This document shows positions 42,681 to 55,500 of a stretch of 64,000 nucleotides of DNA, one piece after another; position 1 is the first letter of the stretch, and each line of letters begins with the position of its first letter. Below the pieces are notes generated by a model. It was not told the origin of the DNA and ran no database searches. It was given only the letters and a program-made list of their open reading frames with translations. Source of the DNA: Symbiodinium natans (lineage: Eukaryota > Sar > Dinophyceae > Suessiales > Symbiodiniaceae); contig CAJNDS010002099.1 of assembly GCA_905221605.1 (NCBI GenBank), positions 60,001 to 124,000 on the forward strand. Reading direction: 5' to 3'. The position numbers and the translations under genes were made by a program.

Positions 42681-45600
42681 GGGCGGGCGCAGGGGATGGG
42701 ATACCATTGCAGAGGGAGGGAGGGGTACTGACACGCGACACGGAACCTGTATGGCTCCCACATAACTTCTTGTTTACAGCCTGCGTAGGCTTTGCCCTTG
42801 CACACGACGAAAAGGCATTGTCTAGATTTCGTGGCCTGGGGAGGCTTTTTTGCGCTCTCGCTAGCAAGTTTTTGCTTAACTTACTGTTCAAGCACACACA
42901 GTGTGTGCATTTTGCTGCGCTGGCTGTGTTTGAGGTGGCTGTCTTCGACTGTCGAGGAGCTGAGCCGGTGAAGTGGTACCCTCTGGGAGTTACTGTCGAG
43001 ACGAGTTGGGGAAAGTTTGAGCATCCCAGTCTGATTACGCAGGCTGTTTTTCCATGTCTTTCCGCTTTTGCGCTGTAGGCTTCTGACCTTGCACGACCTT
43101 GCACATGACCTGCTCAGGAACGTCGACCTGTCAGATCCGGATGGATGGATGGAGTGCAGCGAAAACGGTGACACAGCCACAGTCGCTGAGGCACACGGTT
43201 GTGAGGACTGCAACATCGCATCTCCACTGTGTAGGCCCAGGCCCAGGACTAGGCCCGACATCGGATGGCTAAGGTCCAGTTCGAGTTCCGCGTAGTGAAG
43301 TAACTCCTCGAGTGCTTCGGCAGAATCCAATAGTTCTTGTGAAGGGTGTGGCATTAGGCCAGAACAAAGTACCTATGGGATGGCAAGATGCCTTCCCCAT
43401 AGTTTTGGACAGGATGTCAGAGGACGGTGCCACAAGAGCAGTCGAGTCCAGTGCCCGCCCAAAAGAGTATCATCCTTGAATCATCCCAGGGCACTGCATG
43501 TTGAGCCAACGTCGATGTGACTTCCCGAGAATCGCATAGTGCAGGCTCTGAGAGCCTTTACTAAGGCTTCTCCAGCTGCATTCTCCGTGTCGTGAACCTG
43601 CTCGGGGATGTGGTTCCGGCTACATTATGTTGTGAGAATTGATGGAAAAGCATGGCCTGTGGTGCCCTGGTCAGGCGGATACAACTGGTGCAGTTGCGGG
43701 GCAGACTTCTCAGAAGAAGGTTCGACTCAACATCAGAGTCTAGATTGGATATGTTTCGTGCAGGCAGATGGCTGGTGCTCTGTATGGTTGGCTACAGCCT
43801 TTGGCGAAAGACGAGGAATGTGTATTTTCATTAGTTTGTTTCCATCAGGTGCAGACTTGTTGCATGCATTGGAGCGATGATATGCCATATGCTCCTCAAG
43901 ATGTGGGAGTGAGATCGGCATGGGCCCTTGAGCAAGGCGCGGCGTTGCTGGTGATGAGTGGGGGCTTTCACCTCAGCTGTGAAAGTCGGCTTGACAATGT
44001 TTGAAGAATACTATTCCGGGATGTGGGTCTTGGCGGATCTGCCTGCGCATCTCATTCTTTGTTTCAAGTTGTTCGTGTCGGGTTAGCTAGATTTTCCTGC
44101 TCTGTTCTAGTCAACTGAAGCTCTGGCGAATTCTGTCATCCGGCAAGGGCTACATGTTGCGGCACAGGATGGCATGGCGGCCATGATATTGCAGGACCCG
44201 TGCCTTTGTAGCTAAGGCGATCCCGTCTTTGTGACCTGCAACAGTGGGATCCGTATGCCGAAATCGGTCGAGCTCTGAGACATAAGAAGCCGTCAAGAGC
44301 ACTACTGTAGCCTTGAACTTGCCATTATGACAAGACTTTTGCATTCACGCTTGGAGTGACGTGCGAGCCGCCAGGCGGAAGAGGCACATGCTGTTTAGTC
44401 AGGACAATATAGGTGCACGACATGACGAGTCACAGAGGACAGCTAGAAGGAGGCTGTTGAGCGGTGCGCTTGTTTGCCATGATCCAAGCTGTGGTGCAAA
44501 GGTGTTCGTGCTGCGCTGCTGTATCATGTCTTTCCGGCTGGCAGAGAGGCCACAAGACCGTAGTGATGCTATTCTGGGGCTTGGGCAACGGGAGGGGGGG
44601 GTGATTTCTAGTAGCGTTGTCGGCATTTTGTTGGTTCTGATGCAGCCTGCATTACTTGCGCTGCACGGCCCCGCCTCGGCCCTCACCTATTCAGGCAGAC
44701 GTGCAGAGCCGCATGTCTGTATTTCAAGTTGAGGGGCACTTGCGGCGAGAGTGCTCGATGCACGTTGGGCCCGAGGCTTTAATTGCTACGCGGGCACCCC
44801 GTCCAACCGGATCAAGGATCCTTCTCCCGCAGGGCTTCGAACATGTTCTGGAAGGGATGAGATGTGATGAGATGATGGCTCCGACAGTGTATGAGTGTTG
44901 AATACATAGAGCCACCACTCTCCAGTCCGGAGTCAAGTTTTAGACCCCATCGTTGTTTCCGTGGCAGCTTCGTCGGATGTGGGGCACGGGTTTACAAGAT
45001 GCCAGGCTTCATTTCAGCGTTGCCCGCGGAACGTCAGCACAAGCGAGGGTTCGAGGCTGCACTCAGCACACCTGCATGGGCTCTCCGTGGCAGCAAGCGA
45101 AATGCCCTAGCAGTGCACGGCGGTACTGTGTCTTTCCAGGAAGGTTTTCAACAAGTTTCAGTAGCGAAGCCACGAAAATAGCATGCCGCCAGGATGTAGC
45201 TTGCCCATAGCTTGCCCGAGCAATGTGCAAGACCATTGTAGACACACGAATGATGTGTGGTAGCATATGCTTCGAAGACACAGAGGACATGAATTGTTTG
45301 CTTCGATTATCGTTTTCTCCGTGGAGGCTGCCGATGATGACGGCAAAAGCAGCAGAAGAAGCAAGTAGAAGCGGCAAGCCCACTTCCAACATTGATTCTT
45401 CGGGAGGTGAACGAAGGCACCAGCAACTACGACACGCGGAAGCTATGTCTTGTCTTCTCCACCCCCCCCCATGTTTGCGATATATTTGAGCTTGGTTGCG
45501 CTCTTTGCCGCGTTTGGGCTGGAATCTTGTTACCGGTTTGCTCTGGTGCTTGCGATCATTTTGTAGGCATACTTTTCAATCATGCATTGGTCCTGGCAGT

Positions 45601-45700
45601 GGGAGAGCAGGATCTCGAATGATACTCGTCCCATTTCGCCTGCGCTTGTTCGAAGCTCCTGCTTTCTAAAGAATTTGCTGCCCGATCTGCCCGATCTGCC
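42681..45700. other. No recognised gene
   Basis: Only short frames. A weak plus-strand candidate lies at about 43605-43700 (MWFRLHYVVRIDGKAWPVV) and another at 45010-45175. No family assigned. Confidence 0.3.
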
Positions 45701-45705
45701 TGCCA

Positions 45706-46345
45706 GGTTCAGCTGCGGCAGCGCGAGGGGCATGCAACCATTCGGGTCTTCGACCATCCCGACGAGCAAGCCCGGTCGCTCGCAGCAGGCTTAGGCATAC
45801 ACCTTGTGATTGAGGCTTGGTATCCACGTGTTTCAACAGAATTTTTCTTGTACCTCCACAGCATTCCTGAGATCGGGGAGATCAAGTCCGAGACATGTTC
45901 ATGACCCAATGCGGGACTGCTTGTTGCGGCGAGTAGAAATGCTGTTCAAATTTCCTCAGTCTGAGGTGTGCAACAGATGAGATTATCCGGGAACTTCGCC
46001 AAGGAGTGGATCCATTTGATGCACAGCACGAATGCACGTGTTCCCTGCAGCAGGTAATGGGAAAGGACCTCAACGATCAGGACATCTCTGGTTGGGTTGG
46101 CATCAAGAACGTTTGCAACTTACACAGCGACATGGTACCACCATGGCTGCACGCTTCCCTGGAACTAGGTGGTGCCACTCGGAGAGAAGTGGGACTTCAG
46201 TGAAGAAGGCGGTTGGTAGCGACTCTTGCTGAGTTCCTGGTTGGTGAAGCAGAGGCGGAGATCTCAGAGAGTGACATTGATGCAGGCTCCGACGAAGACA
46301 ATGCTCCACCGGATGCTGGGTATGCCAGTGCGGGAAGGACAGTGT
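45706..46345 (+). CDS. Three candidate exons of an unrecognised plus-strand gene
   Basis: The first stretch (about 45706-45890) follows a CAG and reads EGHATIRVFDHPDEQARSLA then GLGIHLVIEAWYPRVS. The second (about 45970-46100) reads DEIIRELRQGVDPFDAQHE. The third (about 46199-46330) follows TTCAG and reads VATLAEFLVGEAEAEISESD with a strongly acidic end. All are on the plus strand, separated by short gaps with AG acceptors, and have coding-like composition. I do not recognise the family, and I could not chain the phases. They could be parts of one protein or of two. Confidence 0.35.
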
Positions 46346-46349
46346 GTTG

Positions 46350-47990
46350 TTCGGTAGAGAATCTAGCCCTGCGAATCTAGCCGTGCACAGGTGCTTTGCA
46401 TATGATGCCAGAAAGTGTGTGTCTGTGTGGAAGATTCGGCACGCCATGCTTTGTATGCCTGGCATGGTGTGGAGGAGTACTGTTTCTCCAAGCGCATCGC
46501 ATGAAAGAGGCGCAGTGGCTTGGTTTGGGGGGGGGGGCTGCTACCAATGTTTCCTCGGGCTTCCCGAAGGATCTGCTTCAAGGAGGTCCTTGACAGCCCC
46601 CACCTCAGTCTGCCATGTCTTGCACACCCTCAAAACTCCCTTCCGTCACCGAGACGCCTCCGCCGGCACTGGGAAGCCGTGGCTACCCTGTGTAGCCGCC
46701 AAAAAGGGGGAAGCCGACTTCTGTAGGATGTTGGAGATTCTTCTGCAACAAAGTGTCCCCTTTTCTCTTCTTTTCTTGTTCCTAGCCTGGTCTCGAAAGC
46801 TTCGGAACACTTCGTAGATGAGGTCGTTGCTTATGACATTCCGACTTCTTGCATAGTGGCTGCTGGTGGCATCTTCCAATCGATCAACTCCTGCTGGCTC
46901 GTAGCTTGGCCCTGAATGAATCAGACCTATGCACTTAAGACCTGAAGCCCAGCACTCATGTTACCGGAGTCAGGCCGGCTCGCAGGACTAGCTAGTTTCA
47001 GAAGGATTCAACTACATGTGCTGAATTTTCCCAGCCAGCAATGGCTGCAGCAGAATGCCTTCGCTTCAGCTTGCCACACACTCAGATGAAGATGACAAAT
47101 CCGGATGCGATGAGCTGTGTGCACATCAGCCTAGGTGACAAGCCGTCATGACTGAAAACGTGGAGGACAACGATGTCTATCCTTTAAGACAGCCTCTAGT
47201 TGTGTAGGCTCTGCTTCGAAGCTTTGCTTGGGAGCGCGCGCTCAAGATAGGGGAATCTGATTATCGGGCTGCCATAACTCGGCAAGACCAGGCGACATTG
47301 AGCGTGAAGCAACCTCTCAAGTTTCAGTGCAAGGCAAACGGGTCGCAAAGGCTAAATCTACACCTGACTTAGCGAATTTAGCGGGTGGCGACATGCGGCG
47401 ATTCTTTCTATCTCTTGAAGCTTCCATGCGGCTTCCACGTCATCTGACTCTGAGGATGTGCGAATCCATGGCTTCCGTTGGCCGCTGCACCCGCTGCAGG
47501 TGAGACGCGCACAGGGCTTCTTACAAATGAAAAGGGGTATCGTGCGGCTGAAGGTTGTGTTTTGCCTCAGCCCATGCATCGAGCGCCAGGTGGTCAGCTG
47601 GGTTGTGTTTGGAACCGATTTCGTTGTGCACCAGCCTCAGAGACGGTCTGCACTGCCGGGGCAGCCAGGCGAAGCAACTTCTGCGTTCGCCTTGAGGTAC
47701 CTGGTACTTTGCATTCCCATGATTGAAACGGTGCTGGGACAGGTCCAGCTGTTTGTGAGTCATCTTGATCAGCTGCTTCATGTTGCAAAGAAATGTTGCA
47801 GCGTTTGTGTAGCAGCTCCTTTTCAAAGACATGCTTGCTGGCTGGAAGAGGGTCCAGGGACATTTCGGGGTCAGGCGAGCTCCTCTTTGAAGTCAAGGTT
47901 TTTGGGGCTTGTCTTTCTCAAAATGGGCTTTTGCCTCTTGCCTTAAAGGCCCTTCAAATCTTTCTCCCTGGAACCCGCTAGACGGTTTTC
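46350..47990. other. No recognised gene
   Basis: A 162-codon plus frame at 47458-47946 is open but has no recognisable domain; it may be intron sequence upstream of the DHHC gene. Nothing else is convincing. Confidence 0.3.
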
Positions 47991-47994
47991 GCAG

Positions 47995-49351
47995 GGTTTG
48001 GTCGAACACAGTAAAGAGGGTGCAACATTCGTTCTATTGGAGGTCCTCGTGACTAGCTGCTTCCTGATCAGCGTGGGCTTTTTGGTCGTCTCGACTTTCC
48101 TTGCGACCAAGTGCAACCCCATGGACCCCTTCGTACTTCGGGATGCATGGCCCTCAGCATTGCAACCGAGTCTCAGGTTGGTCGATTCAGAATAGAATTC
48201 CAATGCCGCACAGCCCGCGGAAGCTTTGTCATGGAGTTCAGGATCGGAGTTGAGAAAAAATGCCATATGGGAAGGAAATAGCAAAAGACGGGAAGAGATG
48301 AACAGAGTGTACAAGAGTGTACAAGTGTCCTCAGGGGCACCTAGCGAGTTTCTTTGGCCCCGAGGGGTCTGTGGCGGGAGTGGACAACACATTGATATTC
48401 TCAAGCGGGCCTGGCATCTATCCATCCGTTATCTTCAACATGTGTCTGGTCCGTTGAAGCAATGCATCTGTCATGCTCGCTGGTTCCTGGTGCCTTCTTA
48501 TGGACCCATGTCTTGATGACGACTCCTTGTGAGTGTACTTGTCTGATACAACCACAGGGGAATACATACAGGCCCGTTTGCTGGGCCTAAGTTGGGCCGT
48601 GGCGCCGTTTGTTTGCTGGGGCAATTTTCAAGAAGGTTGCTCGGTCTTTTTTCAGAATCTTCATCCAACTCAAGCCTCTGTGACATTGAGTCGGCTTGTT
48701 CGGACAGGAAGCCGAGTTCAAAGACGAGGCCGCTGCACAGCCTAAGCGCTCGGCACACGCGGCGGACGGTGTCAGAGCGATGCTCTCTCCTGGCAGGAGC
48801 TTGAGGAGCTGCCATATTGTGGATTGCCCTGGCCCGAGTTGTGTAGATCGCGCGGTCAACTTGTGTAACTTGTGCTCCACAAGCAGCCTAGGTGTGCTAC
48901 CACAGTGCAGGCGCGCAGCAAACATTGCCGGAGGCTAATCTTTCTTTATGCAATTCACGAAGCTGGTTCTGAAAGCAGAAGAGAGCAAGGTCGAGCCTGC
49001 AACAAGTGTGTGGCGTCTTTCGATCATCACTGCATGTGGCTCAACAATTGTGTCCCGGGCTTTGAAGCAGCATGGTCATGAACTGAACGATTTTGCAGGG
49101 TGAAAATGGGTGACCATGGTTCACATACCGACATGCCGTCTGAGATTGGTGGGGACAACTACCGTGCCTTTTTTGTCTCCATCAGCTCCGTCGCAGTGAT
49201 GATAGGCGGGATTGTGGCAGGATGGGGCTTCATGGAGTCACGTGTCACGTTCGACTTCAATGATTTTGACAGCTTGACATTGAATCGATTCCTGACGTTT
49301 CAAGGTATCGTGCTGGGCACCATCTTGCAGTTGCCTGAGGGATCTGGATGA
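47995..49351 (+). CDS. DHHC-type protein S-acyltransferase (palmitoyltransferase), exons only
   Basis: Polytopic membrane enzyme that palmitoylates cysteines of target proteins. A first exon (47995 to about 48132) follows GCAG and encodes a membrane segment ([20 protein letters not shown]) and then CNPMDPF, matching the DPxDP-like motif after TM2 in ZDHHC1/11-type and plant enzymes. The Cys-rich domain is split. AVNLCNL (to 48871) joins [12 protein letters not shown] (48892-48931) if a 20-nt GT-AG stretch is removed. After a gap of about 63 bp comes [18 protein letters not shown] (to 49051), with catalytic Cys at 49031-49033. A 93-nt GT-AG intron (49052-49144) then joins [10 protein letters not shown] and TM3 ([17 protein letters not shown]). 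The N-terminus, any TM4 and the C-terminus are not settled. Confidence 0.75.
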
Positions 49352-49898
49352 TCTAAACATATCTGAGCGCCTGAAGGTGACCTCAAGTGCCTGCATTTTC
49401 ATTCATTCAGGTATCAGTTCATCGACTTTTTCGCGAACGAGGCCTCTCAAAATCGGAAGCTTCTCCGGGAAGCACGATCGCTGGCATGCGTCTGTTCATA
49501 CCTCTGTGTTAAATCGTGCCAGACCTTCGAGTCTCGCTTGCAGGCTGGACGATTGCCCATGTTCTTTGTGCTGTTGTGGCCCAGTTCTGTCTCTGTTTTT
49601 TTGGTCGTGTCATTCGTTTTGGAGCATAGGGAGCAAACAAGTTGAATATGTACCCAAAAAGGAAGAGATGAGGATCAACAGCCATTTCTAGGTTCAAAGT
49701 GTGGCTTTAAGCCTTACTGTGTGTGGGACCAAGGACGGGAGGAAAAGCAGGCAAGAATGGAGAGGGGCTTCTGGGCCCTGTTGGCTTTGTAGCTCTTGCG
49801 CGGCGGTTTTTGCTGTGGCCGAGCGACCAGCAGAAATTTGTACCGATCAGCAAGTTCAGAAAACAATAGGGGGGGAAAAGACGGCATCCTTAGTTTTA
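49352..49898 (+). other. Downstream exon candidates, possibly the DHHC C-terminus
   Basis: [14 protein letters not shown] (49335-49376) ends at a GT, and YQFIDFFANEASQNRKLLRE (from 49412) follows a TTCAG. A hydrophobic stretch (about 49560-49630, FFVLLWPSSVSVFLVV) could be TM4. The phases do not join cleanly, so linkage to the DHHC gene is a guess. Confidence 0.3.
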
Positions 49899-50112
49899 GA
49901 GAAAGAGAGAGAGGGAGCAAGAGAGGCTGAGTAGAAGAAGAAGAAGAAAAAGAAGAAGAAGAAGAGGAGAGAGAAAAGAGAGGGAGAGACGCAGGAGGCA
50001 AGAAAGAGAGAAGAACAAAAAAATGAAAGATAGGGAGAGAGCGAGCGAGAGAGAGCGAGAGAGAGAGAGAACGAGAAAACAAACCAAAAAAGAGAAAAGA
50101 GAACGGGAAAAC
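49899..50112 (+). repeat. Purine-rich GA/GAA low-complexity tract
   Basis: About 210 bp almost entirely A and G on the plus strand, including GAA and GAGA runs. Confidence 0.95.
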
Positions 50113-51438
50113 AAGCAACCACGCCGGCTTCTAACGCCTAAAGATGGGAGAATTGGTTATCACTTGGGGCTTGTCCTCCACCAAGTGAGTTGGAAACTTT
50201 GTGAAGAATATATGTGGCGCGAAGAAGGTCACAACAAGAAAGCCCCCCGAGGGCCATTGAACCCACCTTGCTTGGCGAACCGAGCTGGGAGCCCAACAAG
50301 CCCAACAGGCGTAGCCGGGTGATTGGGGATCCCAGGGAAGCTCAGAAGGGCTCGGGGTAGTAGTGTCACCGTTGGACTCGCTAACTGCGCGCCTTGACTT
50401 GAGCAGCCGCGCCGATCCTTCAAGCCGTGGAATTTGCAACTTGCAGCTCATGTAAGGTGTTCTATCCCTCCCGCTTTCTTGGCCGCAGGCATCTCCAGTC
50501 CATGCGGGACTTTCCATGGAGGCGTTTCTTGCGCTTTCAGCTCAGCTGTGGTGCTTCTGTGGGTGATGAAACATTTCACGGCTGACAGTATTGATGTTGC
50601 TGAGGATGCTTATTGCAATGTCATTCGTGAATGTGCCGTTATGGTTTTTGGACATGCAGCTGGAGCGGGCCTCGGGCACTGACTGCACAGAACCGCAACA
50701 GTACCGTCATGATTCAAATCGTGTGGTGGGATCTCGCTCAGGTTTTTCTGCATGTCTACTTGATGCAGGGAACCGAGTGATCACACATATCACGCCGCCA
50801 GCAAGATGCTTTGCATGCCTCGTTGGCCAATGGCACGTGGGAAGGCACCAAAACTTGACCACATACGAATACATCATGAACAGACGGCAGCAGGCGGGGA
50901 TCCAATTCCGATGCAGCCTGCTATGTAAAGCTCTTGGTTGCCACTGGTTCGGGAACTTGACATGTTGACAGGATGAAGGCAGTTCCAAGTTCCGCGGGCT
51001 CCCGCGTTGCATGGACGAAGACTCAGCGAAGAATCGCCCTTCTCGATCTTTTTCGGATTCTCCGCCTCCCTGTGCAGTGTTGAGTGGACGTGTCATGCCC
51101 CCAGCCCAATATGTCCAGCCTGCCATGTCAGGACTGGATTGTCGCTCCGGCAGTTGAGAACATTCTGGATGCCAGCCGTCAGCTTAACGGCAGATGCCTT
51201 GCCAGGTCTTCTCCAGATGTGGCCAGAGACGGCCAAAGAAGAAGCCTGGAGCCTGTATGCCATTGAATACGTGCGCATGCTTCACGCTACAAGCTGATGC
51301 CTTGCATGCATGATCTTGAGACAGATGAAAACTATGGACTGCAGGGACAAGATAGAGAAGATTGATGAGACCAAGCCTTCTCCACCTGATGCGCTGTCCT
51401 CGGAAACATGGCCATTGCTGTGCCATGATACTCCTAAT
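50113..51438. other. No recognised gene
   Basis: Short frames only, no domain or RNA signature. Confidence 0.4.
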
Positions 51439-51530
51439 CATCATCGACATCGTCATCGTCATCATCATCATCATCATCATGGTCATCACAGTCATCATCG
51501 TCGTCATCGTCATCCTCGTCATTATCTTAA
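51439..51530. repeat. CAT/CGT trinucleotide microsatellite
   Basis: About 90 bp of CAT and CGT triplets. Confidence 0.95.
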
Positions 51531-52552
51531 TGATGGAATGCACAAGCCATAGTAGCTAAAGGTCATTATAGAATGTTAGTGAAAGCTAGCTCGCTAGCAA
51601 GGCGGAGTCTTATCGCAGATACGGCCTGACCATGTAGGGAAGGGTGTGTTTTGTGTGGATGAAATCCTGGCGCCGCTAGTGCCGCTAGTGCCACAATGCT
51701 ACGCCAAACAGAGTTGATCCCACACGCTGTATCTTGCCGACAAGGTTGAGACTGGAGCTCAGCCGCCTGAGCTGGAAACCGACAGGTGCAGCACTCGCAC
51801 GACGAACAACGCAAAGTTCGCATGCCTTTGCCATCAAGATGGCCTTCAGGACGTTGCCAGCCGCACCGGCTGAAGCACCTCCTGGGTCAACTGGGCCTGC
51901 GGAAAGCGATGGCTTCGCTGCAAAGCAAGAGGCACATGCGCATAGGACGTCATGCAACAGCCTGCGCACCCAACGAATCATGTCTCAGGCTGCCGCCAGC
52001 CAAGAGGCCATGCCCAAGAAAGCCGTGGAAGCCGCCACAGGCAGGTTTCCATTGTTGATCAAGATAGGATGAGCTGAGATTGCAGCTTGCAGGTAACATG
52101 TGGCAAGATTCTGCCAGGCAAAGCAGATGTTGAGACGGCCCCGGATGTGATCGAGCCTGCTTCAAGCTCATGTTCCTGAGCAACTACAAGCAGCCACAAG
52201 TTCTCTTGTCGACCACGTCAGCGTTCAAATCATGTAAGGCTCAGCAGCAGTCTGACGCAGAAAAACTTGCCAGAGGTGCCTTTGCTGATTCATGCCCTTG
52301 AGTAGCTAGCGATGACACAAACAAGTTCACAAGTCCAAGTGGCGTCCAGGTCCTGGGGCGAACAGCGAGGCAGGAGTCGGCAACACCTGCTTTGCAACAG
52401 ATCGCATGAAGAACCGGAGAAGACGCGGCAGGTGGCCTTGGTAGAGCAATGCGAGGTTGCGTATGGGCCCCAACTTTTCTTAGAAGCTGCATGTCAGTTG
52501 GCATCTTGCCCGCCCAGGTCTGGCCCAACTGTGGGCGTCCCGCAGGTCGGTT
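51531..52552. other. No recognised gene
   Basis: A plus-strand Ala-rich frame at 51734-52072 is open, with no known domain. Confidence 0.3.
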
Positions 52553-53044
52553 GTGGATGCGACGGATCGTAAGGGCCCTACGTCTCTGTCGAAACAATTC
52601 TCGGGTGCTCCGGACCGTTTGTCTTGGTTGAGAGTCCTTCGTGGAGCTGGGTCTCCGTTTACAACTGCGAAACACGAAGCACGGCTTGCGAAGCAGGCCA
52701 CGTCCAACTTTCCTGACCAGCACTCGAGATGTCTCGAGTTTGTTCAGGACGCTCTGAGCGGTAGGGAGGCTCTTTGGGGAGATTACCCTTTAGCGGCCTC
52801 TGTTCCCTTCGGTGACCGAAGTTTGTGTCGCGCTCGGACTTGTATTCCAAGGGAGCCCGCCTTTGTACAGGGCTTCGGGGCCTTTGAACATTTTGAATTC
52901 TTGTTGTGGACTGGCGAGTGGATTGGGCATCCGGATTGGCACTGCTGGCCTCGAATGCTATGCCTTCAGCATGGCCCCGGCGAATGGTTGCAGCTGCTCC
53001 CTACGTTATCGGAAGGTGCGAGAAGCATCTTCAAGGTCCAGTGA
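52553..53044 (+). CDS. Hypothetical protein or exon, unrecognised
   Basis: A 163-codon open plus frame that starts DATDRKGPTSLSKQFSGAPD and includes RCLEFVQDALSGREALWGD and a Trp-rich stretch (LLWTGEWIGHPDWHCWP). It is longer than most chance frames nearby. No motif, membrane segment or repeat is evident, and I found no partner exon with matching phase. It could be a gene fragment. Confidence 0.25.
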   Translation: MDATDRKGPTSLSKQFSGAPDRLSWLRVLRGAGSPFTTAKHEARLAKQATSNFPDQHSRCLEFVQDALSGREALWGDYPLAASVPFGDRSLCRARTCIPREPAFVQGFGAFEHFEFLLWTGEWIGHPDWHCWPRMLCLQHGPGEWLQLLPTLSEGARSIFKVQ

Positions 53045-55204
53045 AGTCAAGGTGGAGGCCAAACTCTACGGAACGTCATCGACACAACCCGTCAGAGTTT
53101 GACACAGTGGCTCGTCACATCTCGTCACGTTCCGGTCATCGAAGTGACTCTCTTTTCCTTGTTGCCACTGCTCTCCTTGCTCTCTTAGTGTGCCAAGTCT
53201 TGTTGAGTCAATGTCTCGTCATCCCGCAGGGCAAGACGCATGTTCTGACTCATTGCACGGGGCAAACCCATCTCGATGTTCTCGCAGTAGGACCTAGGAC
53301 TCAAGAGCCCACTTGTGCTTCAGCCGGTTGGAAGCCCCCTTGTGTGCAACTTGAGGTCGTCACTGTCTCGGGATGCTCCGAACGGCCTGGCGCACAGGAT
53401 TTCTGCATGCGCTGCTCTCTGAAACATGTGCCCCTGAGCCCCTCGACGAACAGTAGCTGAGGCAAAGCGGCTGTTTAACGGCAGTGAAATCTGTGCACGA
53501 CCGACACGAAGATGTCATGGCACAAGGAATCTCTTCGCCGCCATCGGCAGGATAGTTGGCTATGTTGCTAGCCACTTCATCTCAGCAGTTCACCAGCTAC
53601 ATCAATTGAAAAAGTTGTAGCATTGACTGTAGCATTGATTGCACCATGCACGGCTGTTGCAAGAAGGAGATTCTGAGATTTACGCGATTCCTTGTGCACG
53701 ATTAGACTGGTGGACTGGCCGCCTTGGTGTACTCTCACAGGGGGAGTGGGGGTGGCGTTTTTTTAGGAAAACGCATCAGCTTGTCTGTCATATTGGCAGG
53801 ATGCCTGTGACTGCTTGTGAGCATTCACTTTTCCCTTTGAGCTCCTGACAAATGCTCAGAGTTCACTTTGCAAGCTGCTGCATGCCCGCTTGAGAGTCGA
53901 ACTTAGCAGGATTTGCGCTCACCACTTGTAAAGGTACTTTTTTGGCCATTTGTTCCTTGACTGCGTGAGCATGTTCGCAACAGTAACCACGACGTTTCAC
54001 CTTCATGAACACGGGCTGATTTTCATTTTTTGTTTGTTGGTGCCAGCATTCGGAAGCAAATGGTATTCCTATATAACATTTCGCGTACCTCATCTGCAGT
54101 TAAGCTGTGTTCGCATATCTTGCCTTTCAATCCGGATAGGTGAGCGATGTCGCCGGTTCGCATCCCCGATGTTTGTGTAGAAAATGGCATCGGTTTTGGT
54201 TCTGTGTGTCGGAACGAAGATGAGGTGGAAGATCAGTTGTAAGAGCTATGTGCCCGGACAGTAGCCCGCGGGACTGTTGCAGCTCAAGTCAGCGTAAAGT
54301 TACCATGGCAGACAACAGAGCAATACCAGAGACGCGTGAGGGTACGAGCAGACAGAGATTTAGTGGTTGCAGCTTCGTCGGCTAAGACGGTGGTATGCGT
54401 ACCAAGACCATTCACGCTTGTAAGCATGAGCACGACCTTTTGACTAGGGGACTACTAGCGGGCTGCGGGGAAGGTGGGCAATCTGCAGTTTGGCCATCCG
54501 GAGTGGCGAAGGGGTCCCTTATTTCGTAGAAGACGCTCAGGACAGCCAAAAGCTTGGGGCCTTCGAAAGGTTTACGGAGAGGAGCCCTAAAAACTCACCA
54601 CTAGGAGGCTCAGAGGCTGGTGCACCAAGTCGGTAGAGAGCGCCTACAAACACTTGCCCCCACCCGCTCGGTTACTGGGTCCCAGATGAATTCCTTTTCG
54701 GGGCCCTTTTGGAGAGCCGAAAGGGCTTTTTGGGGGGTTGTTTGGATCAAGGGGTCTATAGAAAATCCCCCCGAACAGGGAGTGGGTAAACTAGGCCTGC
54801 GCGTCATTTGCCAACTAGGAACACGTTCGCAACACAAAAAAGCAACCACGGAGTTTACGAGGGTTTTTGCGTTGCTCAGCGTCTTGACCCTCTTTGGGCC
54901 CAAGGTCGCTGATGCTCGTGATGCGCGGCTTTTTTGCGGCTTCTGGTACCCTCCAAAACTTTGCACTAGCTCGGGCCCGCATGGCGGCCACGTGTACAAA
55001 ACGTCGGTGCGGTGATGCGGGCCGGGCTTGGTTATGGTAGCTAGGTTAGTTGTAAGTTAGTTGTATGTCTTGTTTTGTGATTTTTGTGCTTTTTGAGCTT
55101 TTTACCCTCTGCTACGGGATGTCGGGGTGGCAGCGAACCCGAAAGTCTAATTTGGTTCTTTTCTACTTTGGCAGAAAAGGGCCCCTAAAGTCAAAAAAGA
55201 GCTG
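53045..55204. other. No recognised gene
   Basis: A frame just after 53100 contains a hydrophobic run (LFLVATALLALLVCQVLL, about 53152-53205). Opposed frames of about 130 codons overlap at 54610-55015. None is recognisable. Confidence 0.3.
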
Positions 55205-55500
55205 TGGCAGAGCCAAGTTTAAGGAGACTTGCTCGGCAAACCCGAAGCGCTAAACAAAGATGCGGCAGACTCAAAGCTGGCAAGCCAAAAAGGAGATGCT
55301 GGGTGGTATACCATAGGCTTTAAACGGAGATGTTGGGCGGCAGACCCTCAACCCGACGAACGAGAATGCCGCATCTGATGTGGCAAACCCAAACCCCTAC
55401 ACTGAGATGTTGGGCGGCAAAGCCGAAAGCAATGAAAGGAGAGAGGTGGTAAGCCGAAAGCCCTGACAGGGGATGTTGGTGGGTAGGGTAGGGTGGGGGG
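55205..55500 (+). repeat. Degenerate repeat with GGAGATGTTGGGCGGCA(A/G)A units
   Basis: Irregularly spaced copies of GAGATG(T/C)TGGG(C/T)GG and GGCAAACCC/GGCAAAGCC alternate for about 300 bp. An inverted repeat GTTAACCCCTGG / CCAGGAGTTAAC (one mismatch) lies just beyond at 55583-55611. Confidence 0.6.

Noticed and set aside
49377-49410. A 34-nt GT-AG intron joining two exon candidates after the DHHC gene
   Set aside because: The phases of the two flanking frames do not match with canonical borders, so I do not claim it.
49714-50122. Minus-strand Ser/Leu/Phe-rich frame resembling a membrane protein
   Set aside because: It is the complement of the GA-rich low-complexity tract.
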